Positions 45,901 to 54,296 of a DNA stretch of 64,000 nt are shown one piece after another. Origin of the DNA: Aeromonas jandaei (lineage in GTDB: Bacteria; Pseudomonadota; Gammaproteobacteria; Enterobacterales; Aeromonadaceae); contig NZ_CP149571.1 in assembly GCF_037890695.1 (NCBI RefSeq), positions 2,634,001-2,698,000 of the forward strand. Reading direction: 5' to 3'. Under the pieces are notes generated by a model. That model did not search any database. It had not been told where the DNA came from and saw only the letters and a program-made list of their open reading frames with translations. Numbering within the stretch: the first letter of the stretch is position 1; every line of letters begins with the position of its first letter. The translations under genes were made by a program, and so were the position numbers.

Positions 45901-45982
45901 TTATTCCTGCCGCAGTCAGGTCAAACGGATGGAGGGAGAGAAGATCAAACATCCGCTGCAAGCCTTGCTGGAGCTGCTCTGA
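42926..45982 (+). CDS. ydiJ: FAD/Fe-S oxidoreductase YdiJ (D-2-hydroxyglutarate dehydrogenase type)
   Basis: A 1018-residue fusion matching E. coli YdiJ in length. Residues about 1-560 form a FAD-linked oxidase of the VAO family (PRGGGTGTNGQSLGGG; the C-terminal cap with GMFGHVDAGVLHVRP and GEHGKG). Residues about 640-1018 carry a ferredoxin-like cluster site CLACKACTSQCP (about 672) and the C-terminal CCG region (VGCCGMAG) with YSCRSQ. The family oxidises D-2-hydroxy acids, probably D-2-hydroxyglutarate, which arises as a by-product of SerA. The TGA stop overlaps the next ATG (ATGA), so the following gene is coupled. Confidence 0.93.
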   Translation: MIPRLDYQDSLSPTTLSFLELLGRSAFRGDIEKSYASRLAMATDNSVYQVVPQAVLYPRSADDIAVMLKLAAEPAYHTLSFFPRGGGTGTNGQSLGGGIIVDLSRHMNQIMEINLEEGWVRAQAGVVKDQLNAYLKPHGYFFSPDLSTSNRATLGGMINTDASGQGSLVYGKTSDHVLGLKAVLENGDLMATEPLTGERLADKLALENREGEIYRTLYRIGKERRADIEATFPKLNRFLTGYDLKHLYQPDTDTLDVSRVLCGSEGSLGFITEAKLNITPIPRYRTLVNVKYDSFPSALRNAPFMVQAQALSVETVDSRVLGLARADIIWHSVKELIQDVPGKDLQGLNIVEFADTDEAEHKAKVVELCRRIDDLLANGEAGIIGYQVCDHLPSIETIYAMRKKSVGLLGNAEGRKKPVAFTEDTAVPPESLADFIMEFRALLDAHGLDYGMFGHVDAGVLHVRPALDLCDPEQEVLLRRISDQVVALTAKYGGLMWGEHGKGFRSEYSPAFFGELWEELQRVKGAFDPANRINPGKICIPYGSDAELVSVDGPKRGKFDRQIPVAVRESYTRALDCNGNGLCFTFETDSPMCPSVKISRDRRHSPKGRAGLMREWLRQLAEQGFDPLAEEVALHSGGVRFKQLVDKVRNSWAKQRGEYDFSHEVMEAMAGCLACKACTSQCPIKVDVPDFRARFMQLYHGRYLRAPKDYFVGTVESYAPLLAKAPKLVNFFLEKEWAQKAAEKGIGMVDVPLLSVPTLAEELRDNRARYFDLTGLEAMTPEQRQKVVLIVQDPFTSYYDAPVVRDLVKLAGKLGFQPYLLPFKPNGKPQHIKGFLRAFARTAASSAQFLNKIAALGIPMVGVDPAMVLCYRDEYVKALGPARGDFQVMLPQEWLLSLPADVLPKREDQTTEPWYLFAHCTEKTAKPSTHGDWGTLFGRFGAKLQPVPVGCCGMAGTYGHDVKQVENSKGIYGLSWAEPLARLPQDRCLATGYSCRSQVKRMEGEKIKHPLQALLELL

Positions 45983-46470
45983 TGCTGCGATTTCCCAAGC
46001 GGTTTCGGGTGCCGAAAGCCTATCGGCACCCGCGTTTCTTGTTATTGCCCGCCACCCCCGCTCAGGCGGTGGTGGAGTTTGTCGCCATCCTGCGCGAGCG
46101 CGAGCAACTCCATCAGCTGTTTCGGCCAAACGATCTCTGGCCCTCCGCCAATTTCAGCCTGAGTCAGCACGAAGGAGATCTGGAGTGGCAGCAGTCGGAG
46201 TTTCTGGCCAAGCGCTCCTTTGCCTATGGCCTCTGGAGTCCGGATCGGGAGCCGCAATTCTGGGGCGGGGTTTATCTCTACCCCTCGGTACTGCCAGAAG
46301 TGGAGGCGGAGCTCTTTTTCTGGAAGGTAACTGAGGCCCCTATCAGTGATGAAGAGTTGGAAGGGCTGCTGCGCGACTGGCTCGCCAACGTGTGGCAGTG
46401 GTCAGAGCCTCGCTTGCCGGGTCGGGAGATGCCCTGGGCCGAGTGGCCCGGCGTCACCTACCCGTGGTAA
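45982..46470 (+). CDS. Conserved hypothetical protein coupled to ydiJ
   Basis: A 162-residue protein whose ATG overlaps the ydiJ stop codon by four bases (ATGA). I do not recognise a domain. It is soluble, without signal peptide or membrane segment, rich in Trp and acidic residues towards its end (WLANVWQWSEPRLPG), with central FAYGLWSPDREPQFWGGVYLYPS. The GGVYLYPS and SDEELEGLLRDWLANVW pieces loosely recall acetyltransferase-like folds, but this is too weak to call. Tight coupling suggests a role related to YdiJ or simply cotranscription with the thioesterase downstream. Confidence 0.85.
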   Translation: MLRFPKRFRVPKAYRHPRFLLLPATPAQAVVEFVAILREREQLHQLFRPNDLWPSANFSLSQHEGDLEWQQSEFLAKRSFAYGLWSPDREPQFWGGVYLYPSVLPEVEAELFFWKVTEAPISDEELEGLLRDWLANVWQWSEPRLPGREMPWAEWPGVTYPW

Positions 46471-46578
46471 GGGGGAGGTTTCAGGTTTTTTCCTGCCCCG
46501 GCTGCTGGCCGGGGCAGGCTTGTTGTGCAATGCAGTGATGCTCCATTTTCCCCATGCAATTGAAGGAGTGCTCTTTTC

Positions 46579-47064
46579 ATGAGTCAGGAATCATCCTCCA
46601 TCTGGCGCAGACCCATGAGTCTTGAAGGGCTCAACGCCAGCTCCCGCAATACCCTGATGGCCCACCTCGACATCATCTATACCGCCTTTGGCCCCGACTG
46701 GCTGGAGGCTACCATGCCGGTGGATCACCGTACTCACCAGCCCCTTGGTATGCTGCACGGTGGTGCCTCTGTGGTGCTGGCGGAGACGCTGGGATCGCTC
46801 GCAGCCAACATGGCGGTCGGGCCTGACAGTTATTGTGTGGGTCTGGAGGTGAACGCCAATCATCTGCGAGCCAAGCGGGAAGGGGTGGTAACGGGGCGCT
46901 GCTCGCCACTGCATCTGGGGGCGACGACTCAGGTGTGGCAGATAGAAATTCGCGATGAACGTGGTCGTTTATTGTGCACCAGCCGGTTGACCATGGCGGT
47001 GCTCAAGCACAAGCGGGGCAAGGACTCCGGAGAGGAACGATCTGCAATAACGCATCATGAGTGA
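46579..47064 (+). CDS. menI: Hotdog-fold acyl-CoA thioesterase (MenI/YdiI/PaaI family)
   Basis: A 161-residue thioesterase. The hotdog core DHRTHQPLGMLHGGASVVLAETLGS contains the catalytic-loop HGG and helix-start Glu used by YdiI. In E. coli YdiI/MenI hydrolyses DHNA-CoA in menaquinone synthesis and also other acyl-CoAs. E. coli ydiI lies next to ydiJ, as here with one gene between. It is about 25 residues longer than E. coli YdiI (136) at both ends. Confidence 0.9.
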   Translation: MSQESSSIWRRPMSLEGLNASSRNTLMAHLDIIYTAFGPDWLEATMPVDHRTHQPLGMLHGGASVVLAETLGSLAANMAVGPDSYCVGLEVNANHLRAKREGVVTGRCSPLHLGATTQVWQIEIRDERGRLLCTSRLTMAVLKHKRGKDSGEERSAITHHE

Positions 47065-47135
47065 AAAATAAGCAAGCTTAACTCGCAAGATCCCTCTATA
47101 ATTGCCAACGTCTTGAGAGGCTTATCACATTTTTC

Positions 47136-47164
47136 AAGACAGCAGAACAAAGTGGCGCTATAAT
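47136..47164 (+). promoter_or_regulatory. Candidate sigma-70 promoter of deaD
   Basis: AAGACA (47136-47141), 17-base spacer, TATAAT (47159-47164): the -10 hexamer is perfect and the -35 matches 4 of 6. Transcription would start near 47171, leaving about a 50-base leader before the deaD ATG. Confidence 0.5.
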
Positions 47165-47220
47165 CGCCGCCTTTTTGCTATTCCGCGGTGTTAGCCGCCT
47201 GCCTTAATCTGGAAGAATCT

Positions 47221-49116
47221 ATGTCTGATACCGAACAACTGCCCCTTTTTAGTGAGCTTGGACTGGCCGCGCCTGTATTGAAAGCGCTGCAGGACGTGGG
47301 CTATGAGCGCCCGTCCCCCATCCAGGCCGCAGCAATTCCCCACCTGATGGCGGGCCACGATCTGCTGGGGCAGGCGCAAACCGGTACAGGGAAGACCGCT
47401 GCTTTTGCCTTGCCTCTGTTGTCTCGTCTGGAAGCTGGTAACCGCAACACCCAGATCCTGGTGCTGGCGCCGACTCGCGAACTGGCTCTGCAGGTGGCTG
47501 AAGCGTGCCAACGCTATGCCCACCACATGCCTGATTTCCACGTGCTGCCCATCTACGGTGGCGCCTCCTACGAAACCCAGACCCGCGCTCTGCGTCGTGG
47601 TGCTCAGGTTGTCGTCGGTACTCCGGGCCGCGTGATGGATCTGATCCGTCGCAAGAACCTGGATCTCTCCGGTCTGAAAGCTCTGGTGCTGGACGAAGCG
47701 GACGAAATGCTGCGTATGGGCTTCATCGACGACGTGGACTGGATCATGGATCAGTGCCCAGCCGGTCGTCAGGTTGCGCTCTTCTCCGCCACCATGCCGG
47801 AGCAGATCCGTCGTGTGGCTCAGAAGCACCTGAAGCAGCCCAAAGAGATCAAGATCGCTTCCAAGACTGCTACCGCTACCACCATTCGTCAGCGTTACTG
47901 GCAGGTGACCGGTCTGCACAAGCTGGACGCCATGACCCGTCTGCTGGAAGTCGAGCCCTACGAAGCTCTGCTGGTGTTCGTGCGTACCAAGAACGCCGCT
48001 GAAGAGCTGGCTGGCAAGCTGGCCGCTCGTGGCCACGCCTGTGAAGCGCTGCACGGCGACATTCCGCAGAAGCTGCGTGAGCGTACCGTTGACAAGCTGC
48101 GTCAGGGCCAGCTGGACATCCTGATCGCCACCGACGTAGTTGCCCGTGGTCTGGACGTTGAGCGCATCACTCACGTAGTGAACTACGACATTCCGTACGA
48201 CACCGAATCCTACGTTCACCGTATCGGCCGTACCGGTCGTGCCGGTCGCAAGGGCGAGGCCATCCTGTTCGTGGCTCCTCGCGAGCGCCGCATGCTGCGC
48301 GCCATCGAGCACGCAACCCGTCAGGCCATCGAGCCGATGAAGATGCCGAGCACCGAGGACATCAACCAGCACCGTCTGGCCAAGTTCAAAGAGCGCATCC
48401 GCGAAACCATGATGGGTGAAGAGCTCGAGATCTACCACAACCTGGTAAACGAGCTGATCGAAGAAGATTCTGCCGATCCGCTGGAACTGGCTGCCGCACT
48501 GGCCAAGCTGGTACAGGGCGACCAACCGCTGCTGCTGGATGACTCCATCCCGGATCCGCTGTTCAACAACAGCAACGATCGCGGTGGCTTCGAGCGTCGT
48601 GACTTCAATGACCGCGGCGGTCGTGACTTCGGTGACCGTGGCGATCGTCCGGCCCGTCGTATGCCGTCCCTAGAGCCGCGTCCGCTCAAAGACAATCCGG
48701 ACGTTGAGATGGAGCGCTACCGCGTAGACGTGGGTGCCCATCACGGCGTCAAGCCGGGCCAGATCGTGGGCGCCATCGCCAACGAAGCGAACATCGAGAG
48801 CCGTTTCATCGGCAACATCGACATCGCTGATGACTTCTCTACCGTCGACCTGCCCAAGGGCATGAGCGCCGATGTGCTGGAAGTGATCAAGAAAGCCCGT
48901 GTTTGCCAGCGTCCGCTGCAGATCACTCGCTACACCGAAGTACCGGCCGGTGGCAACACCAGCAGCCGTCCGCCGCGCGGTGATCGTCCGTTCCGTGGCG
49001 ACCGTCCTTTCAACAAGGATCGCCGTCCGCAGGGTGACCGTCCCTTCAACAAGGATCGCCGTGAAGGCGGTTTCGACAAGGGTCGCAAGTTCGGTGGCAA
49101 GCGCCGCGACAGCTAA
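47221..49116 (+). CDS. deaD: DEAD-box RNA helicase DeaD/CsdA
   Basis: A 631-residue cold-shock/ribosome-assembly helicase (629 in E. coli). Motifs in order: Q motif with YERPSPIQ, motif I AQTGTGKT (about residue 50), Ia PTRELALQ, II DEAD (about 158), III SAT, IV LVFVRT, V ATDVVARGLD, VI HRIGRTGRAGR (about 335). The CsdA-specific dimerisation and RNA-binding domains follow (about 480-560), and the tail contains repeated RGDRPF and NKDRR units that bind RNA. ATG 47221 was chosen over an upstream TTG. A good promoter lies at 47136. Confidence 0.97.
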   Translation: MSDTEQLPLFSELGLAAPVLKALQDVGYERPSPIQAAAIPHLMAGHDLLGQAQTGTGKTAAFALPLLSRLEAGNRNTQILVLAPTRELALQVAEACQRYAHHMPDFHVLPIYGGASYETQTRALRRGAQVVVGTPGRVMDLIRRKNLDLSGLKALVLDEADEMLRMGFIDDVDWIMDQCPAGRQVALFSATMPEQIRRVAQKHLKQPKEIKIASKTATATTIRQRYWQVTGLHKLDAMTRLLEVEPYEALLVFVRTKNAAEELAGKLAARGHACEALHGDIPQKLRERTVDKLRQGQLDILIATDVVARGLDVERITHVVNYDIPYDTESYVHRIGRTGRAGRKGEAILFVAPRERRMLRAIEHATRQAIEPMKMPSTEDINQHRLAKFKERIRETMMGEELEIYHNLVNELIEEDSADPLELAAALAKLVQGDQPLLLDDSIPDPLFNNSNDRGGFERRDFNDRGGRDFGDRGDRPARRMPSLEPRPLKDNPDVEMERYRVDVGAHHGVKPGQIVGAIANEANIESRFIGNIDIADDFSTVDLPKGMSADVLEVIKKARVCQRPLQITRYTEVPAGGNTSSRPPRGDRPFRGDRPFNKDRRPQGDRPFNKDRREGGFDKGRKFGGKRRDS

Positions 49117-49136
49117 TACCTGATTGGTAATGCCAG

Positions 49137-49164
49137 AAGGCCGCTCATTGAGCGGCCTTTTTTT
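49137..49164 (+). terminator. Rho-independent terminator of deaD
   Basis: Stem AAGGCCGCT / AGCGGCCTT with a CATTG loop and a long T-run. Confidence 0.93.
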
Positions 49165-49328
49165 ATGATTTTTCCTGATGGCGCTTAGCTATAGCGAATA
49201 GAGGGTGCACAACCAACTTCGGTGATAGAAATGAGAGCCAAAAGGGCATTATTTTTTTGTTAAACGGTTGTGAGTCATAGGGGAGTGGTGTCATCCTGTC
49301 TCAGGACATTGAGGTCGTAGTCAATAAG

Positions 49329-49415
49329 GTGTGCCTCTGGTTGTGTTGTGTGGCTGCGACTTTAGTCGGTATCCCCTCTCTTTCGTTTGCATATGGCAGA
49401 AGAGAGTACGATTAA
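49329..49415 (+). other. Possible 28-residue exported peptide ORF
   Basis: A GTG-started frame encodes VCLWLCCVAATLVGIPSLSF followed by AYGRREYD and TAA. The hydrophobic core and SFA-Y boundary look like a Sec signal peptide with almost no mature part. There is no good ribosome binding site. It may be a remnant or chance; it ends 31 bases before the SUOX-fold gene. The rest of 49165-49446 shows no other feature. Confidence 0.25.
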
Positions 49416-49446
49416 TAAACTGAACACAATGACATGGAGGTTCATC

Positions 49447-49929
49447 ATGACTGGATGGTTTGGCAGAGTGCTGTTGTTGTCCGGGTGTCTCGTATCAAGC
49501 GTGGTGTTGGCAGACGATGCGTTTCTGACGATTAAGGGTGATGGGTGTTGCAATGGCAAGGGGCAGATTAGTCTGACCCGGGCCGAGTTTGAGGCACTGC
49601 CGCAAAGCGAAGTGACCACCAAAACGCCCTGAACCGAAGGTAGTCACACTTACCGCGGGGTGTTGCTGCGGGAGCTGGTGAAGAAATACGGCCTAAAGAG
49701 TAGCGAAGTGAAGGCGGTGGCCGTCAATGATTACTGGGCTGCCGTGCCTGTCGAGGATGGTGACAAGTATCCTGTGCTGGTTGCCGAGAAGCAGGATGGC
49801 AAGCCGCTGACCCTGCGCAACAAAGGACCTCTCTGGATTATCTACCCGCTCTCCGATTACCCCGACCTGAACAAGGAGCTCTATCACAGCCGCATGGTGT
49901 GGCAGCTGATTGGGCTAGAGAGCAAGTAA
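49447..49929 (+). pseudogene. Periplasmic SUOX-like (molybdopterin-oxidoreductase fold) protein, interrupted by TGA
   Basis: A 160-codon gene starting ATG 49447 after GGAGG with a signal peptide (MTGWFGRVLLLSGCLVSSVVLA). Codon 62 is TGA (49630-49632); the same frame continues to 49929. Reading the TGA as Trp gives the KTPWTEGSHTYRGVLLREL pattern familiar from the sulfite-oxidase/molybdopterin-binding fold (TPWT followed by a hydrophobic VLL motif), with SDYPDLNKELYHSRMVWQL at the end. These short periplasmic versions lack the cofactor domain cysteine and are usually sensory partners. It lies one base before the GGDEF-EAL gene. As written the protein would be truncated to 61 residues unless UGA is read through. 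Confidence 0.8.
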
Positions 49930-49930
49930 C

Positions 49931-51847
49931 ATGCTGCGCGGCAAGTTTGTCAGCCTGATCCTGATGGTGACTGCCTTTTTGGGGGTCGCCATCTGGTCGG
50001 TTTGGAACTATGACCGCGCATTCAATGCTGTTACTCGCTATACCCAGTTGTCAGCGTGGGCGTTGGCACAGTTGGAGCTGGAAGTTCACGGTTTTGGCGA
50101 ATCGCTCCAGCTTTATCGCGCCGGCTCAGTGAGCCAGGAGGAGATGAACAAGCGGTTTGACATCGCCTGGAACCGACTTGATGTTTTCCTCCACGGTGAA
50201 GAAGCAAAGCCGGTCAGGGCCCGTTTCGGGGCAGATAAAGCAGCTGGCAAACTGATGAGCCTGTTTGAGGAATATGAGCAGGATGTCGTCAGTGGACAGC
50301 GTGATTCGGCGCGTCTGGCCCGTTTCTCTGTGGATCTTACTCAGGATCTGGCGGCAATCCGCGATGTCATGGTGAAGAATTTTACCGGCCCCTCTGCCAT
50401 TGCCCAGCGCGAGCTGCTCAATGAGTCGCGTACCCAGAACTTTGCCATTCTCGCCTTTCTGATGTCGGCAACTATGGTGATGCTGGTGATGTTGTTTCGC
50501 GAAGTACGTCACCAGCAGTTTCTGGCGTGGAATGATCCCCTGACCCGTCTCCCCAATCGGGCGGCGCTTATCAAGCACCTGAAGTTGCGGGCTGCCTATC
50601 GTGGCGGCGGCAGCAGTATCACTGTCTGCCTGGTGGATCTGGGCCACTTTCGTGAAGTGAACGACAGCCTGGGATATGAGATAGGGGATGGACTGCTTAA
50701 ACAGCTGGCCGAACGGATTCATAGCGTGGCGGCGACCGGTATTTTTGTGGCCCGCACCGGCAGTGACGAGTTTGCCATCATTATCTCCGGCGCTATGCCG
50801 ACCTATCTGCGTTTCCCCTTTCTGGAGCAGCTGCGCACCGAGTTGGCCGATCTGGCCTTTGCGGCAGATCCGGCGCACCGGGTCAGGGTCTTTATGGGGG
50901 TGAGCCAATACGCTCGTCCGGTACATACTCCGGAAGAGATGCTGCTGTTTGCCGATATCGCCCTCGATAGTGCCAAGCGCCAGCGGCTTCATCGTTCAGT
51001 GGTCTTCTCCCGAGCCATGCATCAACACTACCTGCGCAACCGCCGCCTCTCGACCGAGCTGCGTGAATTGATCCAGAGCCCCGAGTGCCAGCAGCTCTGC
51101 CTCTACTATCAGCCGATAGTGCGTGGTCAGAGTGCTGTCCGGCTGGGAGCCGAGGTGCTGATCCGCTGGCATCATCCGGAATATGGTTTTATTCCGCCGC
51201 TCGATATCATCGCGCTGGCAGAGGAAAACGGTCTGGGAGAGGCGCTGGGGCTCTGGATTTTCCACCGTTTGCAGCGTGACCTTTCCATCTTCCCGAGCGA
51301 TCTGGTGGAGCTGCTGGAGATCTCGGTCAACCTCTCCAGCTCCATGTTCAATATGGGGCTGGCTGCCAATGTCGAGGAGAGGATGAGTGTCGGTCCGCTC
51401 GGGTTACAGCAGTTGATCGTGGAATTGACCGAGACCATAGCGCTGGATGATATCGAGCTGAGCAAGCAGATCATCGCCTCACTGCGCCACATCGGGGTGC
51501 GGGTGGCACTCGATGATTTTGGAACCGGCTGGTCATCATTCTCATATCTGCGTGAGCTCTATTTCGACAAGCTCAAGATTGACCGCTCCTTTATTACCGC
51601 CATCGACAACGATACCCGGCAGGCACTCTTTGTTGAGGCTATCACCTCGCTCTCTCATCAGCTGGGGGTGCGCGTCGTGGCCGAAGGGGTGGAAAACAAC
51701 GACGAACTCAAGGCGGTGTTGAGCATAGGAGTGGACGAGATCCAGGGTTACTTCTACTCAAGGCCGTTGACCTTGCAGGACTTTCTCCAGTTCTGCCACC
51801 GCTACTTTGTCAATCGCGCCATCATGCAGGAAGTGGCGCTCGGGTAG
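49931..51847 (+). CDS. Membrane GGDEF-EAL c-di-GMP protein
   Basis: A 638-residue protein. An N-terminal helix (about 7-25), a periplasmic helical sensor region (about 30-170) and a second helix (about 172-190) are followed by GGDEF (about 200-360) and EAL (about 375-630) domains. The GGDEF signature is GSDEF at residues 277-281, and the D/N-rich loop before it is weakened, so cyclase activity is doubtful. The EAL motif reads EVL (408-410) with the glutamate kept; NLSSSMF, ELTETIALDD, DDFGTGWSSFSYL, KIDRSFI, AEGVEN and QGYFYSRPL are retained, so phosphodiesterase activity is likely. It follows the SUOX-fold gene by one base, suggesting that the periplasmic protein controls it. Confidence 0.92.
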   Translation: MLRGKFVSLILMVTAFLGVAIWSVWNYDRAFNAVTRYTQLSAWALAQLELEVHGFGESLQLYRAGSVSQEEMNKRFDIAWNRLDVFLHGEEAKPVRARFGADKAAGKLMSLFEEYEQDVVSGQRDSARLARFSVDLTQDLAAIRDVMVKNFTGPSAIAQRELLNESRTQNFAILAFLMSATMVMLVMLFREVRHQQFLAWNDPLTRLPNRAALIKHLKLRAAYRGGGSSITVCLVDLGHFREVNDSLGYEIGDGLLKQLAERIHSVAATGIFVARTGSDEFAIIISGAMPTYLRFPFLEQLRTELADLAFAADPAHRVRVFMGVSQYARPVHTPEEMLLFADIALDSAKRQRLHRSVVFSRAMHQHYLRNRRLSTELRELIQSPECQQLCLYYQPIVRGQSAVRLGAEVLIRWHHPEYGFIPPLDIIALAEENGLGEALGLWIFHRLQRDLSIFPSDLVELLEISVNLSSSMFNMGLAANVEERMSVGPLGLQQLIVELTETIALDDIELSKQIIASLRHIGVRVALDDFGTGWSSFSYLRELYFDKLKIDRSFITAIDNDTRQALFVEAITSLSHQLGVRVVAEGVENNDELKAVLSIGVDEIQGYFYSRPLTLQDFLQFCHRYFVNRAIMQEVALG

Positions 51848-51876
51848 AGCAGCAAACAACTTGCCATCAGCAACAA

Positions 51877-51900
51877 AAAGGCGGCCGACAGGCCGCCTTT
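51877..51900. terminator. Bidirectional Rho-independent terminator
   Basis: Stem AAAGGCGGCC / GGCCGCCTTT with a GACA loop, between the convergent GGDEF-EAL and NhaC-type genes. Confidence 0.9.
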
Positions 51901-51926
51901 GCTATCTAGACAGTGCCATTTTCAGG

Positions 51927-53249
51927 TCAGAGCACCATGGCGGCAATCCAACCGAAGATAACCAGCGGGATATTGTAGTGGATGAAGGTGGGTACCACGC
52001 TGTCCCAGATATGGTCGTGCTGGCCATCGGCGTTGAGGCCTGATGTGGGGCCGAGGGTGGAGTCCGAAGCAGGCGAGCCTGCGTCCCCCAGAGCACCGGC
52101 GGTACCGACCAGCGCGATGATCGCCATGGGAGAGAAACCCAGCTGCAGGCAGAGCGGCACATAGATGGTGGCGATAATGGGCACGGTGGAGAAGGAGGAG
52201 CCAATCCCCATGGTGATGAGCAGGCCCACCAGCAGCATCAGGAAGGCGGCAATGCCTTTGTGCTGACCGATAGAGCTGGAAACGACCTGAACCAGGCTCT
52301 CGACGCCGTGAGTCGCCTTCATGACGGCAGCAAAGCCGGCGGCGGAGATCATGATGAAGCCGATCAGCGACATCATGCGTACCCCCTGGGTGAAGGCATC
52401 CTGGCTCTCGCGAAACTTGATGACACCACCGCAGGTGAAGATGACGAACCCGGCCAATGCCCCCAGCACTATGCTGTTGGTCATCAGCTGGAGACCAAGT
52501 GCGACGCCGATAGCCAGCAGAGCAACCCAGATATGGTTGAGATTGAGCTCGACGGTTTCCGGTTCGGCTTCCAGGATCTTGGCCAGGTCATACTGGCGCG
52601 GCTTGCGATAACTGAAGAAGACCGCAATCAGCAGACCCAGCACCATGCCACAGCCCGGGATGGCCATGGCCAGCGGGATCTGGCTGGAGGTGATCGGCAC
52701 CCCGTTATCGATAAGGTTCTTGGCCAGAATATTGTTCAGGAAGATGCCGCCAAAGCCGACCGGCAGCACCATATAGGTGGCGGTCAGGCCGAAGGTGATG
52801 ACGCAGGCCACCTGACGACGGTCGATCTGCATCTGCGCCATCACGTGGAGGAGAGGCGGGATCAGGATCGGAATAAAGGCGATATGCACCGGGATGATGT
52901 TTTGCGAGGAGATGGACACTGCCAGAACGGATGAGAGCAGCAGGGTCTTGACCCACAAAATGCGGCTGCTGCTGGCATCCTTGCCCAGCTGGCTGATCAC
53001 CTTGCTGGCCAGCAGGTCGGTGATCCCGGAGCGGGAGATGGCGACGGCAAAGGCCCCCAGCATGGCGTAGGAGAGGGCAATCTCGGCGCCGCCACCCAGG
53101 CCGCCGCTGAAGGTAGTCAGGGTATCGGTCAGGGAGAGCCCGCCGACCAGGCCGCCAGCAATGGCGCCCAGCGCAAGTGAGACCACCACATTGATCCGCA
53201 GCAGACTGAGCACCAGCATCAGTCCGACTGCGATAACAACTGGATTCAT
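51927..53249 (-). CDS. NhaC-type Na+/H+ antiporter family protein
   Basis: A 440-residue inner-membrane protein with about 11-12 helices. It belongs to the Na+/H+ antiporter (ArsB/NhaC) superfamily branch that includes Haemophilus HI1586-like and Bacillus YuiF-like members, some of which transport amino acids such as histidine. Notable segments: [40 protein letters not shown] and [19 protein letters not shown]. The transported substrate is not clear. The first helix begins at the start, and no alternate start is plausible. Confidence 0.85.
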   Translation of the reverse strand: MNPVVIAVGLMLVLSLLRINVVVSLALGAIAGGLVGGLSLTDTLTTFSGGLGGGAEIALSYAMLGAFAVAISRSGITDLLASKVISQLGKDASSSRILWVKTLLLSSVLAVSISSQNIIPVHIAFIPILIPPLLHVMAQMQIDRRQVACVITFGLTATYMVLPVGFGGIFLNNILAKNLIDNGVPITSSQIPLAMAIPGCGMVLGLLIAVFFSYRKPRQYDLAKILEAEPETVELNLNHIWVALLAIGVALGLQLMTNSIVLGALAGFVIFTCGGVIKFRESQDAFTQGVRMMSLIGFIMISAAGFAAVMKATHGVESLVQVVSSSIGQHKGIAAFLMLLVGLLITMGIGSSFSTVPIIATIYVPLCLQLGFSPMAIIALVGTAGALGDAGSPASDSTLGPTSGLNADGQHDHIWDSVVPTFIHYNIPLVIFGWIAAMVL

Positions 53250-53502
53250 TTGATTTCCTTATGTTTGTTATTGCTGTCTGTCATGTGAAGGGGAGTTAGT
53301 TTGCGAAAAATGTGACAAATGTCGAGAAAAAAATCGGTCAAAACGGGCATCTGACCAAGGTCATCTGAAACAAAGTTGATCGGGGATGGTATTTGCCCTT
53401 CGTGCATCATGACCCCCATCTTGCAATCGTGCGGGAATCGCCAGGGGGAGAAAGCAGGCGGGGAAGGGGTAATAGAGCAAAATAGAGTCAAAGCACATAA
53501 AG

Positions 53503-53525
53503 AAAGGCTGCCTATGGCAGCCTTT
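53503..53525 (-). terminator. Rho-independent terminator of rnt
   Basis: Stem AAAGGCTGCC / GGCAGCCTTT with a TAT loop; reading leftward from rnt it is followed by Ts. Confidence 0.87.
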
Positions 53526-53530
53526 GCAAC

Positions 53531-54199
53531 TTATTCCAGATCCTCATCTCCGGAGGCGGAGTCGCTATCCGGCCCGACTGGTGGCCAGCCGCCCATGCTC
53601 TTCCAGCGGTTGACGATATGGCAGAAGAGGTCGGTGGTCCGCTCGGTATCATAGAGAGCAGAGTGAGCCTCTTTGTTGTCAAACGGAATGCGGGCGCTCT
53701 GGCACGCCTTGGCCAGCACGGTCTGGCCCAGCGCCAGCCCGGAGAGGGCGGCGGTATCGAAGGTGGCGAACGGATGGAACGGATTGCGCTTGAGGCCGGC
53801 CCGCTCGGCTGCCGCCATCACGAAGCCGTGATCGAAGGTGGCGTTGTGGGCCACGATAATAGCGCGGCTGCAGTCGCTCTCCTTCATCCCCTTGCGGATC
53901 CCCTTGAAGATCTCGGTCAGCGCCTCTTTTTCAGAGACAGCTCCGCGCAGCGGGTTGAAGGGATCGATACCGGTGAACTCCAGAGCGGCACGCTCCAGAT
54001 TGGCACCTTCGAAAGGCTCCACATGAAAATGGAAAATCTGATCGGGCAGGAGCCATCCCTGCTCATCCATTTTCAGGGTATAAGCCGCGATTTCGAGCAG
54101 GGCATCGGTTTTGGCGTTGAAGCCGGCTGTTTCAACATCGATGACGACGGGGTAAAAACCACGAAAACGGCCCTTGAGGGTATGAACTGCGTCGGTCAT
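53531..54199 (-). CDS. rnt: Ribonuclease T
   Basis: A 222-residue DEDDh exonuclease that trims tRNA and 5S/23S rRNA 3' ends (215 residues in E. coli). The DEDD residues lie in [10 protein letters not shown] (about residue 22), [12 protein letters not shown] (about 117) and the final HSALYD region (about 184). The start [21 protein letters not shown] at 54199 matches RNase T; the open frame upstream is not coding. It is followed by its own terminator. Confidence 0.95.
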   Translation of the reverse strand: MTDAVHTLKGRFRGFYPVVIDVETAGFNAKTDALLEIAAYTLKMDEQGWLLPDQIFHFHVEPFEGANLERAALEFTGIDPFNPLRGAVSEKEALTEIFKGIRKGMKESDCSRAIIVAHNATFDHGFVMAAAERAGLKRNPFHPFATFDTAALSGLALGQTVLAKACQSARIPFDNKEAHSALYDTERTTDLFCHIVNRWKSMGGWPPVGPDSDSASGDEDLE

Positions 54200-54296
54200 G
54201 GGATCTCGGTCAGCATAAAATGAGGCGGCATTATGGCAAAAAAGCGCAGGCTTGTCCCCATCCCGCAAGAGGGAGCCTTGCGGTACAAGCGATGGC

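Noticed and set aside
43751..46129. 792-codon open frame antisense to ydiJ
   Set aside because: It is a shadow frame caused by GC-rich codon use; it has no family motifs, and ydiJ on the other strand is certain.
48955..49110. Short repeats near the end of deaD as a possible CRISPR-like array
   Set aside because: They encode the RGDRPF/NKDRR tail of the helicase and are ordinary low-complexity coding repeats.
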